NCBI GenBank assembly: GCA_036250225.1
Contig: JAPZLL010000003.1
Span: forward strand, 1,674,001-1,738,000
From: Cercophora sp. LCS_1
Lineage: Eukaryota; Ascomycota; Sordariomycetes; Sordariales; Lasiosphaeriaceae
Direction: 5' to 3'
Length of the DNA stretch: 64,000 bases
Positions 43,136-55,058 of this stretch are shown here, one piece after another. Under the pieces are notes generated by a model. It searched no databases, was not told the DNA's origin, and saw nothing but the letters and a program-made list of their open reading frames with translations. The first letter of the stretch is position 1, and the number at the start of each line of letters is the position of its first letter. A program made the translations under genes and the position numbers.

Positions 43136-43596
43136 GGCAACTCGGCGGATTGTGACGGGTGGGTCTCCAAATATAGAAGGGGCGTTATGACATTGTCGTG
43201 GCGAGGTGGGCAGCCAGGTCTAACAGAACGAGGAGAGCAGGAAGGGTGGTAGTAGTCTTCCGGGTTGACTGTGCAAAAGAGATTTCGGGAGAAAGGGGTT
43301 TTGCTACCAGGGCTAGCATCTAATTTGTTTTCATCACGGCTTACACGGAGGCCTGCTTGCGGAAGCGGGCACGGAGAAATCGGAGTTAATCTTCTTTTTG
43401 AGCTTTGTTGAATCATCATTGGCTTGTAACAGTGTTCTAACTCTATTTCTAAACAGGCTAGGTAGGTATCTCGAACGCGCATGATATGCAAGCAGAACGT
43501 ACAGAGCAAATGTGTCATGCAAGATATTGCTAAAGTAAAATGGCACAAGGTACGCCAAACGCCATGCCACTTGATCGCTTTTGACACAATGCCATT
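43136..43596. other. Convergent intergenic region, MPC2 / pantothenate kinase
   Basis: 461 bp; 3' flanks of both genes. Nothing else seen. Confidence 0.55.
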
Positions 43597-45319
43597 TCAA
43601 GCGACGAGTACGCCTCCGTCGTCTTCTCCGTCCTCGTCATCCACGAGAGCCTCCTTTGGGACTGTGTGCATCCTCGCCATCATTCTGGCTTGTAACGCAG
43701 CCGCTTCGGCAGCCTCAAAGCTTCCTCTCCTGCCCCAGTTCTGGGGCTGTCTCTTGAGGAAAGCTCCTACCGCTCCGAGATAGCCTTCGTGCCGTAAGAA
43801 GTACGCCTGCTTGGCGCCCTTACTCCAGAACTTGATGGCGTAGCTGAGCGTGTTCATCGTCTGCGGGTGTCCGCGGATAAAGGATCCGCCGAAGTAAATA
43901 TGAGACAAGCCGTGTATCTGACTCTGGAGGAAAGCAATCTGACCAATGTTGTTACTGATAGCATACAGCAACGATCGGGAAATATCGGCGCTGGAATACG
44001 GTGGGCTGTTACCGTTGGGTAGATAGTCGTGTGAGTCGATGGGAGAGATTATACAATCGTCGGCTGGGTTGTGTTGGTTGTATTCGTGCTCGTGGAGGTG
44101 GTGATGGTGATGTTCTTTGCTCCCAAGACCGCCACTGTCTTCGGCTTCGTTCTCAGCTTGCCGCTTCATGCGAAAGACTTTACCGAAAGAGCTAGCAATG
44201 GTGGTACTCTTGAGGCCGATCTTGCCATAGTCGGTACCGTAGATGTCGCCAACAAGCATATCAACTTTGGAGTTGTCACCTCGTGATGCCAAATCCAACA
44301 TCTCATCAAATGTTCGTGCGCCGGTAAGCAAGCTCAGCAAGCCCCAGAGGGTTCCGCCTCCCAGGGATGTACCGCCAACACGCTCGTACTTCCGCGGCCC
44401 GGACACCTTGAGGAACGATACACCGGACCCAATGTTCACAAGGAGGTAAGGGTAAACGCCATCGGTTGGCGGGACAAACTGCATTGGGTTTGTTTCGGAG
44501 TACGTGAAGACTTCGCGGGGGATCTCGGTGATGAAAAAGTCGAGGCCAATGATGAGGCACTCCATCTCATCTTCTCGCAGCACGTCAACACCCCCCAGAG
44601 CATCCTTGATCATGTCGTAATACTTGTAGGCGCCGCCGCCCGTAGCCATGACGCAGATGTCGCTGGGGCTGGTTGTGCCGCCATTGAGAGATTGGTATTT
44701 GGACTTGAGGGTGCGCATAAACTCGAGGCAATCTTGGATATGATCCGTCTCAAAGCTCACGAAGTTGAGCCGGCCACCGGGCTCGGTCGAGTGTGCTTCA
44801 CGGGAGAAGTATACAAGCTTGGCAAGGGAACCACCGATCTGCAGGAACAGGAGGGAAGACCCCGGGTTAGCAATGCCGACATGCATGACATCATCACCAC
44901 CACCACCGCTTCGGGGCTGTCGTCCGGTCAAGACAGCTCCGTATCCCGCCCGTCCAACCGCACAAACGAGAGGGGTTCAATTGGAGAAAGAGAGAGGGCC
45001 GGCATACATCAATGGCAATATGGCTCACCACGGCGGTGTGGTTCGGTAGCCGGATGTCCTTGGTCTCGTGATACACCGGCGAGCCGCGGCCATTGGAGCT
45101 GGTGGGCGTGGTGCTGCCCTGGTCCACGATGAAGGCGCCTTTGACATTGATTCGCACCGAGCCGGGATGGCTCAAAGTTGTGTCGAGATCGACCGGATCG
45201 TTGACCGGACCGGAATCGGTCACCCGCGCGACGTCGTGGGATGTCGCCGAGCTGTCATGGCCGTTGGTCGCGCTGATGACCAGCTGCGGGGCTTCAGCTT
45301 GATACGTTTCTGTTGGCAT
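43597..45319 (-). CDS. Pantothenate kinase (eukaryotic type)
   Basis: Phosphorylates pantothenate, the first step of coenzyme A synthesis. Exons 45319-45008 and 44838-43597 give 517 residues. The 169-bp intron splits the phosphate-binding motif, and joining gives SHIAIDIGGSLAKLVYFSRE, the type II PanK ATP-binding start. Further motifs: VMATGGGAYKYYD, LREDEMECLIIGLDFFI, YPYLLVNIGSGVSFLKV and GGTSLGGGTLWGLLSLLTGA, then FGGSFIRGHP and a final SYAIKFWSKGAKQAYFLRHEG. A His-rich insert (KEHHHHHLHEHEYNQHN) lies before the last third. The N-terminal 90 residues are disordered. Confidence 0.96.
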
Positions 45320-46103
45320 GGTTCTGTTTCAATTGACTCGCCCAGAGAGGGTCGAGACGGGTTCAGAGAGGCTTCAATATACGCTGAGAAACGCCCATCC
45401 GAGTGGGACTACCAGGGCCGGTCATGTCTTGTTCGGGCCCTTAAAATCCGGGAATGCTCAGATTTACATTGTAGAACTCATCCCGGTGAGTTTTCAGCGG
45501 TGGTTTCTCAAAGAGTCAGTGCCGCAACCCCGCCAGCCAACCGGGCTCTGTTATCGATAGCCGGCGGGGTCCCATTTGGCCGAGGCCTGTTCTTTTGGGG
45601 CCAAATCAGCATACAGAGCGGCATCACCGAGCCACCTTCGCCTCACCTGATGGCTTTGCTGACACTCCCAGCCCCTGATGTCACCGTCACGCGCCCCCAA
45701 ATGGACAGATGGGATCGCACAGAAGCACGCTGCTGTAACGCTAACATTATCGAAATCAGCCGCCGAAATCCTATCCCGGGACCGCCCTTGCGCCCCCAAA
45801 GTTCAGTGCCGTTGCCTTGGAAGTCAGCTTTTGATGCCGGACCCAAATCCCAACCCCATGTCTTTCCCAATTCCAGGTGTTTCCTAGTCCCAATGTTATC
45901 CAAAGTCAAGCTACCGTCACCTCAGGCAATCCGCAAATATCGTACTAGTACACATAAAAAGTCCGACACAAACAGATCACGATCCCTCCCAGCCTCATTC
46001 GTTCCTCATCAACGTGCACGGCCAAATGGGGTGACACCCGCATCGTCATAGTTCATCCCGGGGGCTGGACGCCGATACCCCCAAACTCCGGGTTGCTGCT
46101 TCT
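45320..46103. other. Pantothenate kinase promoter region / 3' flank of RAX1-like gene
   Basis: 784 bp. No gene supported. Confidence 0.5.
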
Positions 46104-47572
46104 TTAGAAGAAGTCGCCCCCAGGGACAGCCACAAAGATGGCCGCCAGAACCCCGGAGACTACCAAGGCAAACAACATGCTCTGGACGAAGATGGTGTCC
46201 TGAATCTGACGAAGGGCGGGCTCCTGGATCCAGATCTCACGATCAAAGATCTTGCGGATAATGTTCCGCTTCTCGTAACGGACGACCCACGGCTCGTCTT
46301 CGTAGCTGTTTGTGGTCCCAAAGCTGTCAAACGAGCTCTTTTGGGTGCCATCGGCGTCCTCTTCTTCCGTCACAAACAGTTCCCAGGGGCGAACGTGACG
46401 ATGGTGCATGCCGTGCAGGACAACACACATGCCTTTCCAGGCAGCAACAAGTGTTGCAATGCCCAACACCCATCCAATGGCGGCAAGGGCACGATAGCCA
46501 CGTCCCAGCCGGGACAGAGTGAGGACCAGAGCGACGGCAACGCTGATGATGATGAGACCAACACCCAGGCACCGTGCAAACATGACACGGGCAGGGTTAC
46601 CGTTGCAGATAGACCAACGAATAAAGTTGGGATGTGCTTGCTGGCGCAGGGTGGACTCGACAGCTTTGACAATTTCACGGAGAACTGATGGGTGTGTCGT
46701 GTAGGAAAGGCCCTGCAGAGCAGTTTTTCGTTCGCGATCCGAGAGGTTGAGCTCTCGAGGAGCTCCATCCATGATGTAGGTTGCGATCACGCGGTCAATT
46801 TCCTTGCGGAAGGGCTGGATGGTGACTACCATCAAGTCAGCATTTGGTGTGGTTGCCCGCGGCCGGAGCACACTTACATGGGGCCTTGATTCCCGCGACA
46901 GCGAAAGCCTCGTTGGCCTGCTCCCTATAGGACCCAACGTTGGTACTTTCAAAGTCAAGTACAGCACCGTGGACAGCACCAGGTGTGAGAGGGGGCGTAG
47001 AAAAGGGATTGACCTCCGTGGTCACCGATTCCTTGCGCACCACCTCTGCCGTCTCCTCAAAGCCAATCGCATTCAAGATGGCGATGGCAGGTGTCTTGGT
47101 CGCCTTGCGAACGTTCTCGGCATGCTCTTTCTTGAGACGGAGAACGGCCTCGTCTTCCATGGCTTGGGTCCACTCGGGAGCGAGAGCGATATCAGATGTC
47201 TTAGCTTCTTCGAAGCGCCCGACGTACTCTTGATACCAGAGGAAGAACTGAAGATTCTCCGCCGATCGCTCGACATAGATGAGATAGTTCATGAAATCTC
47301 TGATGGTGCAAGGCTTGGTTTGTCAGTGCAACAAGCTCAGGAGCTAGAAGAGGCCAAGGACCACTTACTGGGCATGTCCCGCCATCGATAATGTTGTCGA
47401 ATGATAGCTCCGGTGGGATGCCAGGAGGGTTGCTCGAGGTCACCGGACGCAGGGACGCGCTGGTTTTCTCACCACTGGCACTCCCGCTGTCGATCGAGAC
47501 TTGGTCGTCACTCATTCTAGGGACAGACTCGACATATGCTGGGCGCCGGTAGTTGAGTGGCAGCAAACCCAT
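46104..47572 (-). CDS. RGS-domain membrane protein, Rax1-like
   Basis: Rax1-type proteins mark polarity sites and may tune G-protein signalling. Exons from 47572 (an upstream in-frame Met is at 47587) to 47369, 47313-46878 and 46825-46104 give 453 residues. The split RGS domain reads IIDGGTCP joined to PCTIRDFMNYLIYVERSAEN, then LQFFLWYQEYV and, after intron 2, TIQPFRKEIDRVIATYI. The C-terminal part has three membrane segments: FARCLGVGLIIISVAVALVL, RALAAIGWVLGIATLVAAWK and MLFALVVSGVLAAIFVAV. RGS plus three C-terminal helices is the Rax1/RgsC layout. The acceptor at 47314 was chosen because only it keeps the RGS frame. Confidence 0.9.
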
Positions 47573-47587
47573 AACGGATGAGTTCAA

Positions 47588-50500
47588 GCGCTAGCGGGTG
47601 GATTGGGAGGCGTGGAATATGCAAGACGAAGGAAGATAGAAGATAGGTTGATGGCGAGCCTAGCGACCAAGCCTTGGGTCGAATCTACACAAGGGCCAAG
47701 AAGAGCCTATGTTGGACAGAGAAGCCCGGAAACAAGGCAAAGCCAAGATGGCTGAAGCTGAGAAGAGGTTTTGGGGGTATGAGAGGTTGGGCTTGTCGCC
47801 GTGGTCAAGCACGAAAGACTGAGGTGGTGTCGTGGAAGTTGAACTCGGGAGGACAGGATTCTAATATATGCCGAGCAGGCTCGCAAAATGGACTCGACCA
47901 CACCAACATCAAGCCGGCTGCGAGGGACCGATTGGAAGCAACGGCGAAGGAGAGAGAAGGCACCTGCCGTGCTGCCATTTCTCTCCCACGCCGGAAGGAT
48001 AGAAACATGACTGGTACGCATCATGTCGCCTCGCCAAGAATAGTCTGCACAAGTGGAAGCGGGGATCCCAGCTGCCACGGGATTGTATCAATTACCATCG
48101 TGTTTGTCGACACACGAGGCTGGAAACGCCATGGGAAAAGCAAACCCCGGCCATCCATGAAGCGGATGAGCTCTCGACCATTAGAGTATCTCAGATTAGA
48201 AGTGATCGGCGAAATGAGGCTGACTACTGACGATGTGATTGGGCGTCAGCTGCATGGGTTTCGACACGGTGAAGCTGGTGGACGCGCCAGAGGCGTTTTA
48301 CGGTGGCCGAAAATTGGCCTCAACCGGTCGGCATCGCCCTCGAAAAGACCTTCCCTCTCAGACAATACAGCCGGAACAAAAGAAAACAAAAATGATACGT
48401 CAACAGCAGAGGGAGACAAACAGCGCCCTCCCCCGCAACTGTTATCAAGAACGAGACACTCAACCCCGCGCCAGAACGTATCTGCCACGAGCTTTGCATG
48501 ATCGGACCTGCTCATCATGGGGCTGAAGTGGTTACTGGCATCAGGAAATTGGACCCAAGAAAGACATTGACACGGTCTGGAAGGCGTCATCACAGCTCGC
48601 CGACCTGGGGTTGACAGATGGGGGACATACCGGAGTACATGGTCCGTTGTAACAGTTACATCGGCCGCTGGCTTCCTATTTCTCTCCAAGGCATATGTAC
48701 TTACGCCCTGCAGGGACGGTATCGAATGACGGCCCTGAGTTGAGATCCGGCGCAAATCAGAGAGGAAGGCGGGAGGAAACAGACCGTGATGTTGTTGCTT
48801 TTGCCAGATCGTGGGGGAGTGGAGCACCAGCCCCTGTCCTCCGAAGCTGGCCAGTCAAGGGCCGGGGAGAAAAGCTAATTCGACTGGGGTCAGATCTGAT
48901 ATCTTGCTTGACCCTTGCGATCTCCAACTTCGGCCCTCGAGTCCAATGATCTGGAGTGGGAGTTTCCCATCACCCTTTTACCCTTGGCGTTGGCATCGCA
49001 ATCGTCTGAGAACTTTCGGCCAACCTCCCAGATCTTTGTAGCGGATGTGTGGAAACAGCGGTCATGTAAGCAACAACCACGGGAATCGATATGTTTCTCA
49101 GCATGCGGCCCCCAGAGCGCAAAGTGGGCGGGATCGAGGCAAGAACAAGAAAGTAAACGGCCGCATGTCTCATACTGTCTGGTCCATTCTTGAGAATCTG
49201 CCATCCTCACTGGCCCGAGATGTTGCCGCAAGCTGAGACAGCAGACACAGCTTGTCGTACGTCGAGTCTCGGCGAGCAGTTGCTTGCCCAGCCGCACCTG
49301 CTTCGCGGGTGCGCATGAAATCTCCCGGACTGTATGCGCAGTCCACTGACAGCAAAATGACGACTGGTGTCATGGAGGGTATGCGATGCAGCCACTATCA
49401 ACAGCTGGCCACGGACACTGAACTCCCACGACGAGCGAAACGAGAGCGCACAGCAGAGTCAACACATCGCCACGGACGAAACAGCCCTCTTCAGAACCCT
49501 CAAGTCTCACTGCTCCTAGATTCGATAATCTCTGTTTGCAACCTGAGAACACCCGCTCATCTCGGGAGCTTGTTCACTAGGCTAGGCGTTCCTCGAAGAG
49601 CAACGCTCAAGGGGTGGTTCACCTTCGTGGCGTACTTCTCATCCAAGTTGGCATCTCGGTACCACACCCTTGGTCGGAAGGATGAAGTTTCTTTTTCTAT
49701 CTGACCCCTCTTCTGACCCCTCTTCTAACCCCTCCTGCGACCTGTTCCTCCCCCTGCTGAAATCGAACTCGCACTCACTGTCTCAGCATTTCGAAGCATT
49801 TACCGGGACACATGTCTCCCTTGCATCGCAGTCACCCGAGCAAGCAGCGAATGGAGAGCCAGAGTGTGGCCTCTGACGCCTGTCCTACGCCAGCCTCTCG
49901 GCCAAGAGATGCTTTTCGTTTGCCAACTTATCTTTTTTCTCGAGCAAAAAGCAACCGGGAAGACGTTCTAGTTTGTAACCGGGTCAATTCGGATTGGTCT
50001 GATGCAACTTCTTTCATGCAGGGGATCCCTTTGTTTCTCTCGATGCTCGGGCGGCGGACCATCGAAGCTTGACGCCTCCGTCAACTTTAGCCCTTCGTGC
50101 CTTGAGGCCATCCGCATAACCCCCTGCATTCTGCTCGGTGTTTTCTTTTGCTGGGTCAGTTGCGCTGTCGGGGAGTCGGAGAGCCTTTGACTGCCCTCCG
50201 TTCTCACTTCATGATTTCGGGGGCGACGTACCTTGCGCGGGATACCTATTGTCGCCTTTTGGCTCGCGCATCGGTTCAGCTGGGACTCCAACGGGTATCG
50301 CACTCTTGCATGCAAGCTCGAGTGCAGAGCCAGATGTTTGCGTCTGATCTCACAGCCTTGAGGCTAGCATGCAATCTGACAGGCCTCAGCATCTTGTGTT
50401 GACAAGGGTTATCCACACACCAGATGTTCTCACGATGGCAGCATCAAAACACATAACTGATTTTCTGTTCACTGCTTTATGCATGGAATTCATTGAACGC

Positions 50501-51102
50501 CATAAGCTAGCCTTATCCCCTTGTCAACCGTTGAGACTCGAGTTGCGCCATTGCACTAACACCGTCTATCGGAGCGGGCCGAAGCGCCTAAACGATAGCT
50601 TGGGGCCCTGAAGCTAACCGGGGGCCCATGATCCTCAAGATGAGTTGTCTCATCGCAGCCTTGACTGTTTTTTTTCGAGAACATTGCTCGATTCATCGGT
50701 CTTGGCAATGAGCCAAAATCTTGTGAGCTTGAAGACGGGCTAAAATGATTGAGGAGCTGGCTATCAAGTGAAGCGCCGGAGCTTGATGAATCGGGACAAA
50801 GTCAACAACAGCATTCAACACCGCAATGGGAACGCTATGAATTACGCCTAGGTAGCTCAGCCCAGTGGAATGTATATCGAGCAGTGTATTTCGGACCGAT
50901 CATCTTGAAGCGGCTTGAGCCAGCTCTTGATTCACATCCAAGGAGGCGTCAAGGGCCCGCCAAAAAAAAAATCGCAAGACGAATTCAGGTTATATCTTGA
51001 CTTGGACCGCATATGTCAATCGCCCAGACACATTCCATACAAATGCCATACGTTCGAGTCAATGATATTAAACAGAAACCCAACAACCGTGAGATATGTG
51101 TT
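47588..51102. other. Gene-free stretch, 3.5 kb
   Basis: The largest gap in the window. Frames of up to 275 codons exist but show no domain, biased composition or splice structure. A small direct repeat of CTTCTGACCCCT (three copies, last one variant) lies at about 49709-49744. It contains the promoter of the RAX1-like gene at its left end. No transposon ends, tRNA or rRNA recognised. Confidence 0.5.
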
Positions 51103-51687
51103 TTACCAATGCTTCTCGCTGATATCAACACTGTTGACATCCACACCATCCTTGAACCATCTCTCATCATCCGAGATCCTGACATCATTCCCACTCATCT
51201 GGCGTTTCCTCATGAGACCGTTGTCCGCAAATGTCCAGTCTTCCAAACTATTGCACGCCATTAGCATCATACATTTATAAAGGTGTCTTCTTGAACGGCG
51301 AATACTCACCCATACGTCCTCCACCACTGCCCACTCTCATCATACCACTCGTACCAAAACTGAACAGCAATCTAATCACCCGTCAATCTTAAATTTCAAC
51401 ATGCAGGTAGGGGGATACGATAAACAGACCTTATTGTCCGTAAAAGCAAATAGCTCTTTCCTTAGCCGATACCCGTTTTCCACGCCCCATTTGTTCCTCA
51501 GAAACTTGACAATCTCATCACGTCCCTGGAGAAATGTGTCCCGGTTTCTCCAGATCGAGTCGGGTGTGTAGGCGAACTGGACCACTTCGGGGTTTTTGGT
51601 GTTCCAGGCGTCCTGTGCGGCTTTGACCTTTTTGGTGGCCGTCTCGAGTGTGAAGGGCGGAAAAGGGGGTTTGGATTCGCTTGTCAT
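51103..51687 (-). CDS. DUF1348 protein (NTF2/SnoaL-like fold)
   Basis: Exons 51687-51430, 51371-51310 and 51247-51103 give 154 residues, the family length. The conserved course is KVKAAQDAWNTKNPEVVQFA, YTPDSIWRNRDTFLQGRDEI, FLRNKWGVENGYRLRKELFA, then VQFWYEWYDESGQWWRTYG (split by introns) and NWEF-type LEDWTFADNGLMRKRQMS with NDVRI. This family has a cone-shaped pocket but no established reaction. The first intron uses a GTCTGT donor, supported by the protein. Confidence 0.94.
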
Positions 51688-52568
51688 GGTTACACGAGCA
51701 GCTCGAGTGAGAAGAGCTATGCAATTTCTGTGTTTGATGAGAAAGGAGATGAGGTGTTCTGTGGATCCTCAAACCCACCTATCGGTAATGGGGTGCCTAC
51801 CCACGTTGTGTGTTGGTTTAGATCCGGATGTTGTGAAAAGGGGCTTATGAGTGAGGAACGTTGACGTTGAGTCCGGCCATGGCTCGGCTTTGACGACCCG
51901 GTTTTCGGAGCTGTCGGGAACGCCCTTTGGTGAACATCAGTAAGCTCCCCGGTGTTAGATGACATCTCCTCGGCCCTGGGATTATCACCATTTCACGTCT
52001 ATCTCACGTCACGTCAAACAAGTGACTCTTTCCGTAATCCGTACGGTGTGCTCAAGATGCCGGCAGTGGCTGAATGCGCCAAGAAAACACCGCGATCATT
52101 GTAGAGTTCCGACTCTCTGCTCTACACGTGACCACAGCATCTCACAAAGCCAGACCTTGAACAAGCCCATTGACGTATCTAACCCTGATAAGGCCAACTG
52201 CATGCCCATCATGTAATCACCACCCATTGTCCGATTGCGCAATCCCTCCTTCGAGTAGAGTCATTTCTGTTCTTCGGATTTTAGCTCACATTTGCGAGAG
52301 GTTTCGGAGCCTCGCACCTACCATCGGATTGCGCCGATTTGCATCAGGGGGTTTTTAACCTCTCCCCACATATCAAAGGGGGGGGGAGGGGCAACGGAAA
52401 GCTCCCTAAGGTGCTAGAACCCCCTCCACCCCGCTATCCGGAGGTACCGTGCCAAACTCCAGCTAGGAAACATTCCCAACGTTTTGCTCCCTCAAATAAG
52501 TCCAGAAAACGGCGTAAACGGATTTCTCCGTTGTTTCAATCCCATTAAATCACCAAAGAAAAACAAAC
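51688..52568. promoter_or_regulatory. Divergent promoter region: DUF1348 gene (-) / peroxiredoxin (+)
   Basis: 881 bp between outward-facing starts. A G run (GGGGGGGGGAGGGG) is at about 52378-52391. No specific site can be named. Confidence 0.45.
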
Positions 52569-53201
52569 ATGTCAGGCCTCCAACCCGGCGATGCCTTCCC
52601 CGAGGGCGTGACCTTCACCTATGTCGCTCCCACCGGCAGCTTGGACCAGACGGTGTGCGGTATTCCCATCAAGTATGACGCCAGCAAGGGTATGCTATGC
52701 ACCAGCTCCCCTGATGGTGACCTAGCCTGACGACCGAGAAACACAGAGTTCGCAGACAAGAAAGTAGTCCTCGTTGCCGTCCCGGGCGCTTTCACACCCA
52801 CCTGCCAAGAGAAGCACGTCACGTCGTACCTCGGGAACGTGGACAAGTTCAAGGCGGCGGGCGTCGACCAAATCATCTTCATTGCCAGCAACGACGCCTT
52901 CGTCATGGCTGCGTGGGGCAAGGCTAACGGCGTCAGCGATGATTCTGTCGTGAGTACCGACAACAGCTGGGGGAGAGGGGGCAATGCGGAAGAACAAGCA
53001 GGCGCTAACTGAATGGATGTGTAGCTGTTCATGTCGGACACTGGGCCGGAATTCTCAAAGAAGATTGGCTGGTACAATGGGGACAGGACCTCACGATATG
53101 CCGTCTTGGTTGACCACGGAAAGGTTGTCTACGCCGATGTTGATACTGTTAGGGGCAGCATCGAGAAATCGGGCGCCGACGCTGTCTTGGCAAAGTTGTA
53201 G
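52569..53201 (+). CDS. Prx5/Ahp1-type peroxiredoxin
   Basis: Thiol peroxidase reducing hydroperoxides. Exons 52569-52689, 52747-52949 and 53025-53201 give 166 residues. The peroxidatic site PGAFTPTCQEKH follows VVLVAVPG. IIFIASNDAFVMAAWGKANG and DTGPEFSKKIGW are the conserved Prx5 segments, and RYAVLVDHGKVVYADVD is the C-terminal strand pair. There is no presequence or C-terminal SKL, so it is probably cytosolic. Confidence 0.96.
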
Positions 53202-53628
53202 GTTGAGACGGAGAGAGGATAAACGTGGGGAGATGGCGGATGGATTGGGGGGTCTAATTAGGGGGCGCTATTCGTAGAGGGACATGGTGTCGCTGCGACT
53301 CTATCCTGCCGCGACCACCGCGAAGCCAGTCCAAATCACAGTTTTTCCCAATCATCATAAGACCATGCATAAGTCGGCATTCTGTAGAGCTACCCATGCA
53401 AATGTCCTAATCCCATGACGCAGGTCCCATGCAACCGGCCCTTTCGGAAACAGATGGCTTGTTTATACCGAAGGGCGAAACCCTGTAAGAGAGCTGAGCA
53501 GGCAAAAAACCATGACCGAACCGACTCCCATCCGCCCATTGTCCCCACGCCAAGCACAAGCAAGACCGTGAGACCGTCATCCGTGAACCCATCTCCCCGA
53601 TCACCAACCGCCAAGACTGAGAATATCC
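53202..53628. other. Convergent intergenic region, peroxiredoxin / eL24
   Basis: 427 bp of 3' flanks; nothing else seen. Confidence 0.55.
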
Positions 53629-54415
53629 TTAACGGCTGTGGGCAGCAACCTTGACCTGCGCACCCTTGGCGCCCTGCTTGCTGGTAAGGCGACCGGCCTG
53701 GCCCTTGGCCTGGGCAGCGAGCTTTGCCTTCTCGGCCTTCTTGGCGGCAGCGGCCTCCTGCTTCTTCTCCTTGGACTCCTTGATGGCAGCAGCGCGGGCG
53801 GCGCTGCGCGCCTCGGGGCGCATGGATCGGCGCTCCTTGATCACATCGAGAGAGGCACCGACGATGGCACGCTGGGCCTTGATGGTGCGGCGAGTGCGCT
53901 TCTTGGCGACTTCCTGTAGAACCAGAAATGTCAGCAATCTGTCATTCCCTTTCCATGGTCCTCCTCTGTTCTGCCCGCCATGTGCAAGCCAGCATTCGGC
54001 GCATATCGGGGAACGGGGGAAGCGAATCGATCGGTGCGTACCTCAGAGATACCCTTGCGGTGTTGCCTGCGGAAAAGGACCGTCCAGGCAATGCGGCGGG
54101 GGTTCTTGCGCTGGAGGAAAAGGGACTCGGATTTGCCGTTCTGGAAGCGGAAGATCTTGCTGTCGCCGCGGACGAAGAGCTTACCCTGCAGAGAAATCAG
54201 AGTTAGCCATCGACTTTAAAAACAATTCATGCTATCCCCAATGCCTCACGACCGAGTTGGCGTCATCGAGATCATCGCGGTCGCCGTCTCTCTTCCAACT
54301 TGGGGCTGCGATCGGGTAATCGGCGCGATCGCAATCGGCGCGAGGGTAGAAATGGCGGGCGTACCTTTCCAGGGTAGATCCGCTGGCCGGAGAACGTATC
54401 GTCGTAGGTTCTCAT
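53629..54415 (-). CDS. RPL24: 60S ribosomal protein eL24
   Basis: Large-subunit protein bridging to the 40S. Exons 54415-54365, 54185-54042 and 53913-53629 give 159 residues. The zinc-less eL24 core is MRTYDDTFSGQRIYPGKGKL, FVRGDSKIFRFQNGKSESLF and RKNPRRIAWTVLFRRQHRKG, then ISEEVAKKRTRRTIKAQRAI. The tail is Ala/Lys-rich (ESKEKKQEAAAAKKAEKAK). The early intron 17 codons in is usual for fungal ribosomal protein genes. Confidence 0.97.
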
Positions 54416-55058
54416 TTTGGCGGTTTGTTGTCGTGGTTTGTCGATGTCGGGGTTGCTTCCTCCAAGAGTTCGAAGGTCCAAGTCGATTTTGCCAATTTCG
54501 ATGGGGGTTGTGCGGCGATAGGGCTGCCCTGCGATAGGCTAGAGCACGGGCCAGTAAGTATGGGACAAAATGTGCGTCAGATGTGGCTTCGCTTTCGCTC
54601 AGAGCACGAGCCACACTTGACTTTGAGATTGAATAAAAAGATTCTGAGCAAAGGGAAAGAGATACAAGCTGGTCTTAACAGTCATATTTCACTACGTCCA
54701 AAGGGATCGGCTTTTAAACTGCGCACCATATTCGCATCCATTTCCGGGGTAGAGTAAGTTGGGGCAACAGGTGCAACTGGTGCAACTGCGGGCTGTGGCG
54801 CTTCTCATCGACGAACACAGCATCTTCAGGCGTAGACACTCCAGGCTCAGTCAAATAGCTATTTCGGACAAGTATCGATTGAGGTGGCAACAGATATGTA
54901 AACCCTGTGTTTTACTTGCACCAAATCTTACGTCATTGCTCTCTCTAGACATACGGCTCGACACTTGGAAGTGTCGAAACCCTAACCCTGCTCCTTGAGC
55001 TTCAGCTTCACCACCTCCCTCATCGACAGGACCAAAACCTCGAATTCAGTGAAAGACG
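54416..55058. promoter_or_regulatory. Divergent promoter region: RPL24 (-) / TAD1 (+), with telobox-like motif
   Basis: 643 bp between outward-facing starts. AAACCCTAACCCT, a telobox-like repeat common in ribosomal and translation gene promoters of several eukaryotes, is at about 54977-54989, some 70 bp before the TAD1 start. Its role here is inferred only from that general association. Confidence 0.45.

Noticed and set aside
47674..48501. 275-codon plus-strand frame
   Set aside because: No recognisable protein features; overlaps a generic upstream region.
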